A DNA stretch of 64,000 nt, taken from assembly GCA_036583965.1 (NCBI GenBank), contig JAZBQD010000030.1:80790800-80854799 (forward strand), given 5' to 3'. The translations under genes were made by a program, and so were the position numbers. The notes under the pieces were generated by a model that saw nothing but the letters and a program-made list of their open reading frames with translations, made no database searches and had not been told where the DNA came from. The stretch's first letter is position 1, and every line of letters starts with the position of its first letter. The DNA comes from Prunella strophiata (lineage: Eukaryota; Chordata; Aves; Passeriformes; Prunellidae). Shown here piece after piece: positions 14,635 to 26,617 of this stretch.

Positions 14635-15081
14635 CTAAAGAGAAAGAAAATTCTGTACCATGCAGTAAGCTACAAGTTGCTGTTGGTATCATTCTGAACA
14701 TTAGTTTCAGCAGTACCAAAGGCATCCCATCTTGGTCTTTTAATATTTCATAAATTGTTGCGAGGCAGGAGAAAACAGTTTTAAGGACAGTTAAGGAATG
14801 CTTCAATATGTCTGAGCAGTACTAGCTGTCAGCAGGAGGAAGAACAGAAGCTGATTTAGACACTGGACAACCTTAGTTGAGAGAATAGAATGAATTTATT
14901 CAGTCAGTATTGCCTGAATTTTCCATATGTAGGCATTGACTAGACATGTAGATAAAATATTTATGTTGCTATCACACATTTTCACATTGGCTAACCTGAA
15001 GTTCTAGGAGAGTGCATGCTGCTAGAAAGATCATAGTACTCATAGAGCACTTGGAATTTAAAGTTTTGAGGGAAGACAAAT

Positions 15082-15124
<43 letters not shown>

Positions 15125-18100
15125 AGGGATAGTACTGGTGGGGCAAACAGGTTAAAACAGCAAGCTTGCTGTTGTACTGAGGGTATGTTGCAGAACGTCA
15201 AACCAGGGTGTTCTGGGGACTTCTAGGAAAGCTGAAGAATGGGTAAAGCACTGCAGGGCTTTGTGGTCATGGTGTTTTGGGCTGCTTTACTGTTCTCCAA
15301 GGAAGATGCACAAAGAGTGTGTCTTGCAAGTTCTTGGAATTTATTTAACTCCAGGCAAGAGGCGATAAAACTCAGTAATGGTGAGGAAAGCATGGGGAGA
15401 GAATGACTAGAAAGTCATTGGTCTGTAGTAAGATGAGTAAATAAAATGGATTAGAGGGGTGCAAGTTGTCTGATGTGCTGATTGATTTGGTTGGTAGGAT
15501 CTTAGAGCAAATAAAATTAGCAGTTCTTTAACATAAGTGTTTTAAAGATGCAGTGCAGAAAGTTAGGTTTTTTTAATCATGAGCTTTTCCAGTGATTTCA
15601 TAAAAGTATTACATAATAGGAGAAAAGAATGAGAAAATGTGAAAGGTCATTGAGTAAATAGAGGGAAAATGAGGAAATGCAAGCTTTGAAAGTGTGTGAT
15701 TAGCAAAGGACATTGCAGGTTTCAAAACAGCTCAAAAATCCATTAACACTAAATGTCAGGGGGAGTGTTTGGTATTCAGTGGAGGAGAGCTTTTGAAAAT
15801 GTACTTTTTGTACTGCATTATTATTTTAATAACTTTGAAGAATTACAACATTCAATCAGTGTTAAAAGTACTGAGTTTGGAGAGAAGAGGTAAAATAAAA
15901 TTAGGTTTTAAGAGTAGATCAAACTGTTTAAAAATGTCAAAATCATATGAATTACCTTCACAGCGGTGGTTGGCAGGTGTGAGGTAATGTGAGGGCTTCA
16001 CTTAACTCTGGCAACTGCTGCTGCTGCATTGCTCCCTGCATGGAAGTGCCTGTGCCAGTTTGCAGACCTCATCCACAGAGGCCTCTGGGTTGTAGTGGAG
16101 TGATTTGGGTGTGTTTGGTGGTGTATATGCACAGGAATTTGGAAGCCACTCAAATTTAGGAAAAGGCAAGCAGTCAATATGCAATTTTCCAAAAACTGCT
16201 TGTTGCTTTCCTAGCTGTTATTATTAAATGTGATGGACTGCAGACTGCTGCTACTGTGTAGCCTTAGCTCTGAAAGCCTGGTAGGAAGTGAGAAACCAGA
16301 TATTTATGACTTAAGGTGTATGAGGACACCTATCTAAGTCACACTCCTACCTGCTTTTTATGAAAGCCAAAGGTGATAGGACCAAAGACAAATTAATCAG
16401 AACAGCAAGCAGGTGTATAGTTACCAAAAGTAGAGAGTTTTAGTTATCAGAGATTTGGGGATTCTGTGTAAGTGATTGAAGGAAAATATATGTGTAATTT
16501 TTGGAATCCTCATTGGAATATGTGGTGTTGCCCACTGAATTTTGGGCAATTTATGACTAACCTGATTTACTGATTTCAAGTATGTCTTTGCTTTAGCCAG
16601 TTGAGGGAAAGCATCCCCTCACTATGCAATTACCATACAAACCACTGCTCAAATGGATGGATTTGAGAAGCATGAATAGTTTGAAGCCTGGTTGTCATGA
16701 ATGTGTGCAGATAGAAGAGTCACTTGCTATTGACAGTGTGCAGGTGTGTAAGATACTGTTAAACAGCACAAGGAATAAGGGTAAAAAGTAATGGATTTTA
16801 GGTGCATTAAACCAAGCTATTAAAAAGGCTTTTTAAAAGTAAGGCTAGTTAAATAAACATACAGACTAGGCTGCAGAGGGATGCTGCAGTATACTGGTCA
16901 AATACAATCTGCACAAAACACTGAAATTGCAAATCCTGTGTTGAAGCAAGAAGAAGGTTAGTTTTACTGTTAAGCCTTCCCAGCCTTGTTGATTTGCACG
17001 AAAGTGTGGCAGGATTTTTACATGGGTATAGGTCAGGCTTATGAAATATATATTCACATTATATTATGACCATTGATGTTTGAAAATGCTAATGGAAAAT
17101 GCATCCTCACTTTGGGTCTTTTTAAAGTATGAACATCAACCTTGCAAAGCTGGTACACACAGAAATTACAAGGTCTCACTAAAAGTGAAAATTCTGGTCT
17201 TAAAATATGTCTGCAAATGCCTCCAGGACAATCTTTTGTTTTAGTGTTGGCATAGAGCATTTCAGGTTTCAAAGCAGAATAGCTTGCATGACAGAAATTA
17301 GTTTTGGACCAAATGCTAACATTTACTTTTATAAGTCAGTTCTTCTAGTCTTTGGCCTGTTGTGGTTTGTAGTTAACAAATGTGACTGAATTGAAAAGAA
17401 ATCATACCTGGATATCTTCATCAGTTAATGCATTGAATTTGTCTCTTGGTTGTGGTATGGGAGGAAATATGTTCTTGAAACTGCAGTACCTTTGGGTAGA
17501 AAATGGGATTGTGGAGAAATTGAAAATACTGCTAATATAACTTACACAAACATTTTGTGTTGTAACTTAAGGACATTTTTTACTTTCAAGATTGAATATC
17601 TATTGCTCTACAAATTAAATGAGAAATTAAATATTTTCAGTAGGGTAACTAGTGGGTAACTATTATTACACTTAACATTTGGGTTATTAAAATTTATTTT
17701 GTGATTAGAATCACAGTAAATACATTATTAATAAATTACTTTGAATAAATCACGTGACATAACTTTCACCACTGAGAAGTTTTATCAAAATAATAATACA
17801 TTAATTTGGATTCCCTCTTGTCTGGTACTGCATACAGCCAATGGCTTCAAAGCAACCTGGATGTTAAATGCTTAAAAATAAGAACAAAAACGCTTTTGTA
17901 GGATCTGGTAGAATCAATCACTTAATGACTTCAACATCCTTTCCTCCTTTTCCACTTAGTGATTTTTGCATGCCAAAGGGCCCTCCACAGCAATCCTGGT
18001 GGTAATAGCTGATGACATTGATAATCAGATTATTTAAATTGGCAGGTAGGAAAGTAGGAGGTTGGAGAAATGTGTTTCATATAGACAGTAACTCTGTCAG

Positions 18101-21100
18101 TAGTGTCTACAGAAAAAAGGTTGATTTACCTTTTGAAAAGACAATACAGGAGAAGTGTAATTGAGATTGTTCCAAGTGCAATCAGAACTAAAATCACAAA
18201 AATAAAGTAATCTTTACCTTGACCTGAAACAGATAGGAGAGAGAAGTATTTTAGCATGGTAAAAAACTGCCTTTGTGACTGTATGACATAATGAATGTGA
18301 ATTTCACTGTGAATTTAACTTTCTTGGATGTTCTAAAGGATGTCAACTTGACTTCATTATAGAATTTTGTCCAAAAATGCAGATGGACTTGATACATTTT
18401 AAACATTTTCAAATATTTAAAATTTAGAGAACTTTTTTAAAATTCTGGAAAAAGAGAAGAATAAACAGACTTACAGAACAATTAATAGAGCAAATTGAGT
18501 GTAAAGGGTGAAAAGAAAGATGCAGAAGGAAAGGGATGATATTCATGTAACACCTTAAGAGAACTGAGAGGCAGCCTCCTCACAGCAGAACTAAGACAAG
18601 AGTGGGTGTGTCTGTCTGTTTCTGTAGCCCTGGCATCTGAGTAACTGCTACTCTCACAATCCCAGATAATCAAAGACTCTGCTGCCAGAGTTTTGGAGCT
18701 ACTCCTCCATGTTAATAAAATCCACACAGTTCTTCCATATAATTGGGTAAAAATTAAGATTTTATTCATTTCTGTGACTGTGAGGAAGAAAGGGAAGCAA
18801 ACAAGATAATGCTGAAAAACAAACAAAAAAAAAATTCATGGTCTTACCAAACTCAATGGGTTCACTCCATTCCCCCCAGTGTGAGCTTACGAGACAGTTT
18901 TTCCCACGTGCTCTGATTTTCAGAGTGTATCTTTTTTTCTCATTGTAATTTTGGAATTCATATCTGTCATTCCTTACCTAAAAGGAAAGTGATCAGACTC
19001 TGCATTTAACCTCATAGGCAAATATTAACAAAGTTGGTGGGTAAATTTCCTGATACAGTTTCTATTAAAAAAATAACTGGTATGATTTTTTTTTTTAGAT
19101 ACATACTATCTTGCCAGCAAAACTATCTGGTTTTTGAAGGTTAATAATTTTTTTTGTTTGTTTTTTAGTTTATTTTGTCTTTGATTTCTTATATTATGCT
19201 TTATGGACCTTTTTTTTTTTTTTTCTTCTTTTGTGTCCTTGTTTGTGGACCCTAAAGAAATCTGAAAGACACAAAGCAGAAATTGGAGAAGTACCCTTTA
19301 AACTCCCCTTGCAAGCCTTCATAGGGATTAAACAGGCTTGGATGGTGTTGTCATTGTTAAAAAGATTTAATGCTCTTGAGACAATACAATAACAGATAAG
19401 TTATATTTGGCCTCATGATACTTTATACAAAGTCTGGAATCTGTCAAGCCCTTCCAAGGCTTTGAAGACCACTCATTTGTCAAGAGAAGACTGACAGTAT
19501 TTATTAAATTCCCCAGGTTTTGAAGATTGTTGTACTCCCTTTGCCTAGCTGTCCTGAGCTATCAGTGGTATTATTCCAATGAGAAAGAGTGTTTCAGATT
19601 TTTAGTAAGCAAAATGTCACATCTGTCAGGAACAAAATTTATTTGTGCAATAGATGGAATGTATGAAGTTTTGTGACTTCCATGGAAAATTTTGCCTACC
19701 CCGTCCAAAAGGGATGTATCAAGTTTACACTTAAAGATATCAAAGGAACATATTTTTCTGAATTCCCATTGCTACATTGATACAAACCCTGTAGTTCTAG
19801 AAGTAAGTGTATTTTCTGTAATGGTATTTATATGCTTAAGTAGGCAAAAGCACAAATTTGTATATGACAAGAATACTTACATGAGGAATCTTTTCCTCTT
19901 CTTTGGGTTCATCCTGCAAAACAAAGACAAATCTTCATTTTTATTTCTTTTCAATCAAATATTTCTCTATATTGTTCTCATTTTCCTGCTTTTGAAGATC
20001 ATCAGTTATTTTAAACTGAAAAATCAATTAGATATTATTCTCCAGTAACGTCCCAGAATAACAGCATTTTATTCAGAGTTTTGTCTTCCTACCTTTCCTT
20101 TTAGAAAAGGAAGGAATCATTAATTATTTCTCAGTAGATGTGAGAAGCTGTATTTGCCACTAAGGGTATTTTTATACACACTATGCATTCTCATCCATAT
20201 CCAAATTACACAAGCAATCACATCATCCTACAAACACAGCAGATCTGGAAGCTGTGATTTCACAATAGTTTGTGAAAATTGGTGTGAATAGCAAATTTGA
20301 CCTCCTTCCAGTCAAAGTTTCTGTTAGACTTATCCATGCTCAGGGGCTTTCTGTGAAAAACTGCTTAGACATCCTATGCAATCAAAATTTAATTAACTGG
20401 AATCAAACATTGACCTTGGTCAAAGAACCTGAAAATTTTGAAGAAAAGGGTAGGTTCAAAAATGAGTGAACAAATTCAACAGCAGTGACTTTTAGCAATG
20501 ATCTCAGAAAGCGTTGAGAAGCTGAGGTCCTGGAAACATCTATCACATGTAATATCAGGATAGGCAGCATTATGGAAAAGTCAGAAAGGATGTGACTGGA
20601 AGGAATGTCTCATTACAGAAAACACACACAGTGTGTCTTTTACTTAAAGCAGACTAGCATTTCCCCATCACTCACTGTCAGCTGAGTGATTTCAGCTTAG
20701 GACATGATGGAAGTCATCATCCTGTGCTGGGAATGAGCAGGGTGTAAATGAGTTGCTTAAACCTTAGAAGTGTATTGCTGCTTTAGCAGTCTTACCTCTC
20801 TGTTGGCCCCTCCTGGAAGGTGTGAGTTCTAGCTGCCATCTCCATGTCAGTACTGCTGGTACTGCCAGCACCTCAAGGGCCTGAGGCACCTACTGCTATA
20901 CAGCAGGGAGCCCTAATGTGCACTGACCCTTAGGAGATATTTGTGCTCCTGTGCAGACACCTACATGAAGGAGGTGAATTTCCTACCCAAATGTAGAAAT
21001 CTACACTGAAGCACACCAATTATGACTGTGGCACAGGAAACAAAAGTTAAAATGTATTTCTTTCAAATAAATGTTTTGACAATATTACTATGTTGTGATC

Positions 21101-24100
21101 TATATCTTTATGTAAAACTTCATAAGTATTTCACACAAGGTCTTACTGTCAAATTATACCAACCAGCTGGAAAACTACATTGCTGCAATTGCATGTACTG
21201 CAATTGCTCCTTGTACCAACAGGTACCAAGGCAGATACTATTAATGCGTGAAAGATACAAAATCCAAAGATTTTGTAGATAGTCCAAACAGCCTGCAACC
21301 CGTTGGTCTTGTTTTTAATAAAAAAATGAGATTTAATGATGTGTTGCTTTATTGCAGTTGTACATTTATGTTTAACCCTTAGCTGATCTTTCTTGTAATG
21401 GTTTTGTGCCTGAGCAATTACTACAATGGTAAGCTTCTGAGCTGCAGAAGTTCATGAGAGGCTGGGATAGCGAGACCAGGAAAACTGAAGCAGGAGGGCA
21501 CCCTAACTTATAAGAGAAAAATTAACAAGTAAGGAAGTCAGAAATGTACACATTATAGATATGCATGAGCGTAGGTATCTAGAAATAAAGAAATCAAGAA
21601 TTAAGAAATTTTTTTTACCTTATTTTGTATACTAATTTCATACTGAAAACACTTTGTGTTTTCCACATGACTTGTCAGGGGTGGATGCCACGAAATTATG
21701 CAACGCATTGGATCTCTGGTACAATGGGCAGTGACATTTAATGGAGCAGTGAGTATTTCTGGGGAAAAAAATGGAATAATTAATATAGGCATGGTCAGTA
21801 AACAACTACATCTCATGCCTTCACAGCAAAATGCATGTGAAGGTGAGGCAGCTGATGTACAACTGAGTGCTGCTGGTGCTAACTGAAGTTATCTTGTAAA
21901 CAGCAGTAAAATACCTAACCAAAACTTGAGAATATATCACTGCAGTTTTTGGACATCTGAAGTAAGATGTCCAAGTAAGTTCATGTAAAGACAAGGTATG
22001 AAACATTTTGTGTAATTCAGCAGTGCAGTCAGAAGAGTTTCCATTTCTTTCTACAACTGGTTTCCCAACCACACATTGACAATGCAAGTTTCCATAGGAA
22101 AAAGGAAGGAAGTTTTTGTGTCTGTGGTATTATTCATGATGCATTCGAGGCATTCTGAATTGGAGTGCCTATAATATAGTTGACTCTGTGTGACCTGATT
22201 TATCTTGGGGTTAAACACCTAACTCACAGAGGTACCCACATATTTAACTAACACAGTCCTAATTTGGAAGCTGAACCCTAACTCTGGTTTTAGGACATGT
22301 AGCTTTTGTGACTCTCAGAGAGGTGTGAGGTGAAGGGATGGTAAAATAAGCCCTTAAGAAAGGTAGCCTTGAAAATCTAACCATTGTGTTTCATTACTTG
22401 AAATTCATTACTATGTCCACACCTCTTGTCTCAGCAGTTTTTTCAGGCTTTGCTTTTTCTCAGCCTTTACTTGTTTAAGTCAAGTTTTGCAGCTATGTTC
22501 TGTCAGTTGTTGGAAGCAAAGTCTGCCCTGCAGTGCAGGATCCTGCAACAGCTACAGACTTTGCTTTAATATGCTTTTCAAGAAAAATTCCCCACTTCCT
22601 TATTTCATAAAACAGTAACAAAATAAAATGTTCAATTACTTACCAATTTCATACAGGTCAATGTACTCATCATAGAACTGGATCAGGGAGTCTTTGCTAG
22701 ACCCATTCACCACGAAGTAAGCTTTCTCAATCCCTATGCTCACATTTTGGAAGATACATCCCATATTTCTGCAGTTTTCATCTTTAATGTAAAGCTCACA
22801 TTCCATCTCCTCTTCATCTCTGCATACAGCAAAGTATTTTAGTTAAATACTTTGGGCACTGTGATGTGTTGAATGAGAATTCAGAATTCCCTGTCTCAAA
22901 CAGACCTACTTACCTTGAGTTCTGCCAGTAGAGAAAATACTGTGTGTCTGCTGGAGCATCCCTTCCTGCCTGCCAAGTGCAGTTCATGAGGAAGATGTTA
23001 TAAATCACACAGGAGAAGTTTTCAATGGCTGACCCCTTCATGCCTGCAAACACAGGAATATCCATGATGAGGAAAAATCATGTGACTCCTCCTCCAAGCT
23101 GGAGGCACACACTTAGGTATGTTAGATACCTGCAAGCCCAGCTGGTTATTGCTTGGGTTAGGAATGACAATGGAGAGAAAACTCTACTCTCACTCCACTT
23201 TAACTGCCTCTGAACTGTGAACCCTGTCAGTGAAGCATTCCACAAGTAAAGGAAGGCACATTGCCTTTTAATACCATCCCTGCTGCCACAGAGAGTATTT
23301 CTCCTTTTCCAATTAATGCCCATGAGACCACTCCTGACATGTTTACACAGAGGATTAAAAAAGCTGAGACTTTTAGAAGTAAGGTTGGACTTTTTCCTGC
23401 TCTCCAATCAAGCAGGCTCCTCTTTAGATCTTTCTATCTTCATGTGGGTGACAGTGACTTCTTCTTTTGCTTTTCTGGAGCACATTGAAATGGGAACCTT
23501 GTTTCTTTTGAAGCTTTCTCATGGCTGGGCTGTGCAGGCGTGCTCAGCCTCTTCCTCTCTTCTTCAACCACTTTTCTGCTTCTTTCTGTGGTATGTCCTA
23601 AGTTCAGTGAAAGTGTGGAGGCTTTCTCTGTTACTGACTCCAGCCCTCTCCATTGCCCAATAAAGAGGGCAACCTTATGGAAGAACAGGGGAATCCCCTG
23701 GGGAAGCAGCACACTTGGAAGGTAGGGCCAGCAGGGGAGACACACCAAAGTTTTGGGTGCTCTGGCTTGTATTTTGAGGGTCACCATGAGTGTTTCCACT
23801 GTCAAGTCTACAGGAAGAGAAGAGCAGTGAGTATTTTCTCTGCTCAGACATGAGAAAGCTGTTAATCCATCACCTCTGTCATGTCTGAAATACCCCAGTT
23901 ACACACAGCTGCTGCAGCACTGGTGCCTGGGGAATTTTAATGGAGAACTCCGAGCTGAGAAGGAAGGGGAAAATGGGTCACAACAAACTCATCGACAGCC
24001 CAGTAGAAAGGCATTAAATAAATAAGTACTAACATCTTAATTTGTAACAGCCAGAAGAGTTATTTGAATCCACCCTTAAACCACTGTAATTTATTAGCAT

Positions 24101-25809
24101 TTTGGAGCCTTAGTGTAAAAGAGAATAATGTATTTATGGATACATTTGTTGTAATACATCTCTTGCAGAATGATGGAGACATTTATTACAGAACAAATAA
24201 TTTTAACAGATCTCAAAAAAAAAAAAAAGCTTAATAGAAAAATGTAGCAGTTACGTACTAGGTAAGTGACTGTTTTCTAAGGCAATGTTTACCTTTAAAA
24301 GATTTCAAATGCATAAAACCTTAGCCAGACCATATACATTACCTCCAGGGAGAAAGCTGCATTGTTTTGAGATGTTTGTGTTTGGCACTTCAATGATAAA
24401 GGTTATCCCTTTGTGCAGAGGCATGTGTAGATCCCCTAGAAAGCTGCATAGTGGACTATCCACCTGTAAAAAGAACATGATATTTTATTTCTCTGTTTTT
24501 CCTCTTCTGATGTTAGATGAGGCTGGCTATGGAAGTGCAACTCAGGAATACAATTCCATATATATGTATTATTTTGGCTCAAGGGCTATCTCTCTCCTTT
24601 AGAACTCAAGGGTGACATAGAATGGAACTGAGGGATCAAAAACATAACTACACAAAAAGCTTTGCAGCTCAAAAGTTGGATGCTACACTAGTGTGCAACT
24701 ATTTTAGGAGAATAATACTAGCCCAGTGTCATAACAGAAGATGGCAAATACATAGGGGAGCCACAAAGGAATTTAATCAGAGGATTAAGCAAAATAAAAG
24801 TTCTCATCTGACCTGCCCAGTGGTTAAAAAGTGTCTGTGATGTTATACATAAAATCTTCAATAAAGATGTGATGTATTTTATACTGTGTACTTCTAAGGC
24901 ACCTGCTTTGCTAGGCTAAACAAGCCATCTCTATCTCTGTTGGGCTTCCTGTTTTCCTCTTTGGATAATGTGAGTTTATAACATGGCCTGTGCTACAGGC
25001 ATGATCCAGTTTACTGGGGAACAAGTGAAAAACTTAAGATAAACATAATCCATGGCAGTTTCTGGGATTTTTTTTTTGTTGGGAGGTCTCTTGCTATGTC
25101 TCTAGAAGTCTTATTTAATCTCACAGCCCCTTTTTTCAGCAGCTAGATCCCTACTCATGATTCAACATAGCTGCAGTTCTGGCTATCACTGGTTTTGTAC
25201 TTTGGTGTCAGAACTTCAATTGTTTAGTAGGCATTGGGTGCTCATCTCACAGTAAATGCACCCTGGCACTGCTGATGATTTTCCACAGCCCCCAAGAGAT
25301 CAAGCTGTAGACTGCAAACAGCCACACGTCAGATGTTATCTGCAACATTCATTTTTTCAAAGTGAAATTGGTAGAAGGTATGATTATTTATCTCAATGAA
25401 TAGCAAGTTTACCTCTGTGTCTATATATTCCATGCCTCTGTCCATGATGATACATTTGTACTCAGAGAAATTCCTGCTGCTCTCCCAGGACAGTTCCATT
25501 TTTCTCCAGTCCACATTCACATTTGTAATAGGTGATTCCTGTGCATCTGCTGAAAGTGTGGCAGCATAAGTTCAGTAAGGATTTACTATTGCTTTTGTTG
25601 AATACAGAGGATAATATCTGTCAGGCTTAAGATAGCAATTGCCAGTTTCATTGCAAGTATCTCTTGATAAATGAAGAGTTAAACCTTGTTTCTCAGATTA
25701 TATCTGCAAAACCATACTTACACTCCATACACTGGATCTCAGCATGCAAAGGATGAGATAGCATCATACACCACAAAATCATACAAATGAGTCCAAGAGT
25801 ATCAAACAT
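14572..25809 (-). CDS. Receptor A: type I cytokine receptor alpha chain, CSF2RA/IL3RA family, complete
   Basis: Binds a GM-CSF/IL-3-type cytokine at the cell surface, presumably with the common beta chain. Eleven coding exons, from 5' to 3': 25809-25722, 25549-25413, 24463-24343, 23043-22914, 22819-22644, 21758-21619, 19913-19881, 18977-18848, 18223-18130, 17480-17408 and 14634-14572. All phases agree and give 394 residues with no stop; human CSF2RA is 400. The order is signal peptide (1 to about 23), N-terminal domain (SPITN, then ELSWES; 30-116), cytokine-binding domain 2 ([20 protein letters not shown], then VVNGSS; 117-218), domain 3 ending in the WSXWS box as WGEWS (309-313), one membrane span (about 325-347), Box 1 FPPIPQP (355-361), and a short tail with EYVNL (376-380). 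Domain 2 and Box 1 look more like human CSF2RA; the position next to SLC25A6 is that of IL3RA. I therefore leave the symbol open. Confidence 0.88.
15086..15122. repeat. A(37) homopolymer
   Basis: Uninterrupted run of 37 A, within the last intron of receptor A (T-run on the transcribed sense). Confidence 0.95.
17408..17480 (-). CDS. Receptor A exon 10 (Box 1)
   Basis: 73 bp, phase 2 to 0, acceptor 'ggtactgcag', donor 'cag|gtatga'. Encodes [17 protein letters not shown] and the acidic end DEDIQ. FPPIPQP is the membrane-proximal Box 1 that family members need for JAK coupling. Confidence 0.85.
18130..18223 (-). CDS. Receptor A exon 9 (transmembrane)
   Basis: 94 bp, phase 1 to 2, acceptor 'cctgtttcag', donor 'aaaag|gtaaat'. 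Encodes one long hydrophobic span, starting [15 protein letters not shown], with a positive residue after it. Confidence 0.88.
18848..18977 (-). CDS. Receptor A exon 8 (WSXWS)
   Basis: 130 bp, phase 0 to 1. Encodes [12 protein letters not shown], then [13 protein letters not shown], the WSXWS-type motif at the end of domain 3. The acceptor is 'ccttttag' and the donor 'g|gtaaga'. Confidence 0.9.
19881..19913 (-). CDS. Receptor A exon 7 (33-bp micro-exon)
   Basis: Eleven codons, [11 protein letters not shown], phase 0 to 0, with acceptor 'tttgttttgcag' and donor 'cat|gtaagt'. Receptors B and C have a 39-bp counterpart in the same place. It sits in an acidic, variable loop of domain 3. Confidence 0.82.
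21619..21758 (-). CDS. Receptor A exon 6 (domain 3, first part)
   Basis: 140 bp, phase 1 to 0. Encodes [12 protein letters not shown], then [14 protein letters not shown] and [11 protein letters not shown]. The acceptor is 'ttttttccccag' and the donor 'aag|gtaaaa'. Confidence 0.9.
22644..22819 (-). CDS. Receptor A exon 5 (domain 2, second part)
   Basis: 176 bp, phase 2 to 1. Encodes [15 protein letters not shown], then AYFVVNGSS. Only two bases differ from the equivalent exon of receptor B (41995-42170), giving one Val/Leu change. Confidence 0.92.
22914..23043 (-). CDS. Receptor A exon 4 (domain 2, first part)
   Basis: 130 bp, phase 1 to 2. Encodes [16 protein letters not shown], then [11 protein letters not shown], the conserved disulfide pattern of the cytokine-binding module. 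It is identical to receptor B exon 4 at every base I compared. Confidence 0.93.
24343..24463 (-). CDS. Receptor A exon 3 (domain 1, second part)
   Basis: 121 bp, phase 0 to 1. Encodes [11 protein letters not shown], then [12 protein letters not shown] and CSFLPGG. Human CSF2RA has a matching EGVTFEVHV. The acceptor is 'ctttttacag' and the donor 'g|gtaatg'. Confidence 0.85.
25413..25549 (-). CDS. Receptor A exon 2 (domain 1, first part)
   Basis: 137 bp, phase 1 to 0. Encodes [10 protein letters not shown], then [15 protein letters not shown] and YIDTE. It resembles PITN and LTW of IL3RA and NLSWD of CSF2RA. The acceptor is 'cacactttcag' and the donor 'gag|gtaaac'. Confidence 0.88.
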
Positions 25810-25819
25810 ATTTCCTTCT
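25722..25819 (-). CDS. Receptor A exon 1 coding (signal peptide)
   Basis: Acceptor 'tctctttccag' precedes 10 bases of 5' UTR ('agaaggaaat') and then ATG at 25809-25807. The coding part is 88 bp and encodes [18 protein letters not shown], then HPLHA, a classic hydrophobic signal peptide with a likely cut after Ala23. The donor is 'agt|gtaagt'. An acceptor before the ATG implies an upstream noncoding exon. Confidence 0.85.
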
Positions 25820-25858
25820 CTGGAAAGAGATAATGAAACCTTCAGAAGAAAAAGGAAA

Positions 25859-25863
<5 letters not shown>

Positions 25864-25897
<34 letters not shown>
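25864..25897. repeat. A(34) homopolymer
   Basis: A run of 34 A. On the minus strand it is a T-tract 45-78 bases upstream of the receptor A signal-exon acceptor. Confidence 0.95.
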
Positions 25898-25899
<2 letters not shown>

Positions 25900-26189
25900 T
25901 AAAATGTGTGTTTTGGTTTTGCAAAACTTAATTTTTAAAAATGATTCTTTAGAAAAGCCAAGCAGAGGATGTGCTTCAGGCACCTCTTCTTTGGACTCAC
26001 TGAATAGCCATGACACTTCCTATAACAAAGTAGTTTGAGATAAAGAAGCCACAGACTCTCATGATAAATACACCCACTGTATTCAGTGCAGAAACCATGA
26101 CTGAGAATTACATTTTCCCATGTATCTATCCTAACTATACCATCAGAAAGTCAGGTTTTCTTGCTTTCTCATCCTGTGAACACCACAAT

Positions 26190-26617
26190 GCTGTGCTTTG
26201 GATCAGTAGCTGGAATGGTGTTGATGACACACCAGTGTTTTGGCTGTTGCTGAGCAGTGCTGGCACAGCATCAGGGTTGTCTCTCCAACCCCATCCCACC
26301 AACTCTGCAGAGGGATGAGGGTGAGCCACAGGCTGGGAGGGAACATGGCCAGGACAGCTGACCCCGGCTGATAGGGATATCCCACATCATATGGCATCAT
26401 TTTCATCAATAAAACCTGGGAGAAAGAAGGATTGGGGTAGGATGAGGCATTTCTTGTCCAGACATTTGACTTCCAAAGCAACTGCTACGTGTACTGCAGC
26501 CCCCTGTCCCACGGAGTGGCTGGATCTTGTCTGCTGAGGGGAAGTAGAGAATAAGGAAGAGGGAGAGTGAGAGCAGCTTGGTGGGGAGCTGGTGGCCAGG
26601 CAACGTCAGGGTACCAC
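26190..26617 (+). mobile_element. Solo LTR, songbird endogenous-retrovirus type, diverged
   Basis: Contains the string of blocks I associate with a common songbird ERV LTR: 'gctgttgctgagcagtgctgg', 'cacagcatcagggttgtctc', 'gacagctgacc', 'catatggcatcatt' and the poly(A) signal 'caataaaacc' at about 26408. It ends near 'aacgtcagggtaccacaat'. No internal viral genes are attached and the middle looks partly deleted. The family name would need a repeat library. Confidence 0.65.

Noticed and set aside
17174..17215. Alternative terminal exon for receptor A after acceptor 'ggcatttgcag'
   Set aside because: It would encode only 14 residues with no similarity to the tails of B or C.
17922..18075. Minus-strand stretch ending VEVIK and a stop, first taken as the last exon of receptor A
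   Set aside because: It lies upstream of the Box 1 exon (17408-17480) in transcription order and gives the wrong phase. The exon at 14572-14634 matches the tail of receptor C far better.
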